This document shows, piece after piece, positions 63,124-64,000 of a stretch of 64,000 nt of DNA (position 1 is the stretch's first letter; every line of letters starts with the position of its first letter). Under the pieces are notes generated by a model that did no database searches, had not been told where the DNA came from, and saw only the letters and a program-made list of their open reading frames with translations. The translations under genes were made by a program, and so were the position numbers. Location of the stretch: positions 62,001-126,000 of the forward strand of contig JACRCQ010000045.1 of assembly GCA_016218915.1 (NCBI GenBank). Reading direction: 5' to 3'. Source of the stretch: Deltaproteobacteria bacterium (lineage in GTDB: Bacteria > Myxococcota_A > Polyangia > Polyangiales > Polyangiaceae).

Positions 63124-64000
63124 TCACTCCGCTGCGCCTTCAACCGCAGCAGGAACCGCTGGATACGCCTCGCGCAGGAACTCGAGGAGCATCCGGTTTA
63201 CGAACTCCGGGTTGTCCTGGTTCGCGTTGTGCCCTGCACGCGGAATGATCGCGTGACGGCAACCCACTTCCCGCTCAATCCATCGTGGAGCCAACAGCTT
63301 GATGAGCCCAAAGGCGACCTGGTAGTCGTGGTCGCCGTGCATCAAGAGCAGCGGGCAGCGGATGCGGTAGCCCGGCTCGTAGTGGTAGCTGCCAAGAATG
63401 CCTGCCCAGATGCGTTCGCGATCCGCACGCGACACCTGACGGCTCGCGTGCTCGGCGTAGGCTCGCACGCTGTCGGACACGCCCGCGATCTCGCCCACGC
63501 TTCGGTGGTACATGTCTTCCGGGCAGAAGCGGAGCGCGGCTTGGGTGAAAGGCGCACCGAGCGTGAGCGCTGCAGGCTGCTCAAAGGTCAGGCACGTGCT
63601 CGAGATCATCGCGAGCGCGGCGACCCGCTTCGGGTACCGGAACTCGATCTCCTGGGCCACGTAGCCGCCCATGGAATGGCCGACCAGCGCAGCTTGATCG
63701 GCGCCGACGTGATCGAGCAGCGCGAGCAGGTCCGCAGCAGCAATCCCTACCGAGAATCCCTCGCCGATCGGCTTGGACAGGCCGTGGCCGCGCACGTCCC
63801 ACACGAGCACGCGCCAGTCGCGCGCGAGCACTGCCACCTGCGTTTCGAACAAGCGGTGGTCCATGGTGAAGCCATGGGTGAGCGCGATCCAGGGGCGCGT
63901 CTTGGGGCCAGCGGTCCAGTAGTGCAGCCTGCAGCCTTGGCGCTCGAGCACGCTGGGCGGGGACAGGACCGTGGTGGGGTCAGCGATCGTCGAAGCGCTT
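63124..64000 (-). CDS. Alpha/beta hydrolase, 5' end outside window
   Basis: The frame is open to the right edge, and the codons before 63951 read as a plausible N-terminus (DPTTVLSPPSVLERQG), so the true start is probably beyond the window. THGFTMDHRLF holds the oxyanion segment, VGHSMGGYVAQE the nucleophile Ser, the Asp lies in LMHGDHDYQV and the His in RAGHNANQDNP. It resembles the 3-oxoadipate enol-lactonase/haloperoxidase branch of hydrolases. The substrate is unknown. It converges on the TOPRIM gene with a 9-base gap. Confidence 0.8.
   Translation of the reverse strand, partial: SASTIADPTTVLSPPSVLERQGCRLHYWTAGPKTRPWIALTHGFTMDHRLFETQVAVLARDWRVLVWDVRGHGLSKPIGEGFSVGIAAADLLALLDHVGADQAALVGHSMGGYVAQEIEFRYPKRVAALAMISSTCLTFEQPAALTLGAPFTQAALRFCPEDMYHRSVGEIAGVSDSVRAYAEHASRQVSRADRERIWAGILGSYHYEPGYRIRCPLLLMHGDHDYQVAFGLIKLLAPRWIEREVGCRHAIIPRAGHNANQDNPEFVNRMLLEFLREAYPAVPAAVEGAAE

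Overview
The window is a 64 kb stretch of high-GC chromosomal DNA, most likely from a myxobacterium (Myxococcota, probably the Polyangiales). This is inferred from gene content, not from a marker gene. The pointers are three Hanks-type Ser/Thr kinase-like proteins, many lipoproteins with Ala/Ser/Pro or Gly-rich linkers, two Cys-rich repeat lipoproteins, a protease with a MYXO-CTERM-like tail, a mevalonate pathway gene group, CheY-like proteins, and sigma factors. No rRNA, tRNA, CRISPR array or insertion sequence was recognised.

Layout. 1-9.9 kb: the end of an alpha-2-macroglobulin-like protein, a Cys-rich repeat lipoprotein behind a promoter that implies a leaderless mRNA, a small hypothetical, a Gfo/Idh/MocA oxidoreductase, two translationally coupled Bor-like lipoproteins and a PlsC-type acyltransferase. 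9.9-19.4 kb: a penicillin-acylase-family Ntn hydrolase lipoprotein, an Ala/Pro/Ser-rich lipoprotein, a membrane kinase with two complete kinase domains, a small lipoprotein, a small orphan protein next to a possible gene remnant, and a PhaC-like hydrolase preceded by paired CTGC-N3-GCAA sites. 19.6-24.2 kb: a protein with three DsbA-like domains that progressively lose their cysteines, a membrane kinase with a TPR-like C-terminus, and a TerB-like protein. 24.3-29.9 kb: an isoprenoid block with polyprenyl synthase, mevalonate kinase, class II HMG-CoA reductase and a coupled TPR lipoprotein on the minus strand, and type 2 IPP isomerase divergent from them.

30-49.6 kb: a coiled-coil/GAF protein with a CheY-like partner, an RpoH-like sigma factor, an exported protein coupled to an OmpA-like lipoprotein, a double bacterial-PH membrane protein, two coupled TPR proteins, an M36/M4-like exported protease, PurA, an FGE-sulfatase-domain lipoprotein, an ECF sigma factor, two HAD phosphatases, L-asparaginase, the homodimeric pyruvate dehydrogenase E1, a response regulator and a second TerB-like protein. 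49.8-54.6 kb: a kinase-like protein lacking every catalytic motif, followed by a TPR-like membrane protein and a Gly/Cys-rich lipoprotein. 54.7-59.1 kb: a tight three-gene operon (solute-binding/VWA fusion, coiled-coil membrane protein, PafA-like phosphatase) flanked on both sides by related AGGCTNC heptanucleotide repeats, with a hexanucleotide array and a cluster of hairpins upstream. 59.6-64 kb: an L,D-transpeptidase lipoprotein, an OLD/PARIS-like ATPase plus TOPRIM-type gene pair whose second gene carries a frameshift at a G run, and an alpha/beta hydrolase cut by the window end.

Much of the content is envelope biology (lipoproteins, peptidoglycan, phospholipid, proteolysis) plus signalling. 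The most system-like pieces are the ATPase/TOPRIM pair, the VWA operon and the pseudokinase operon.
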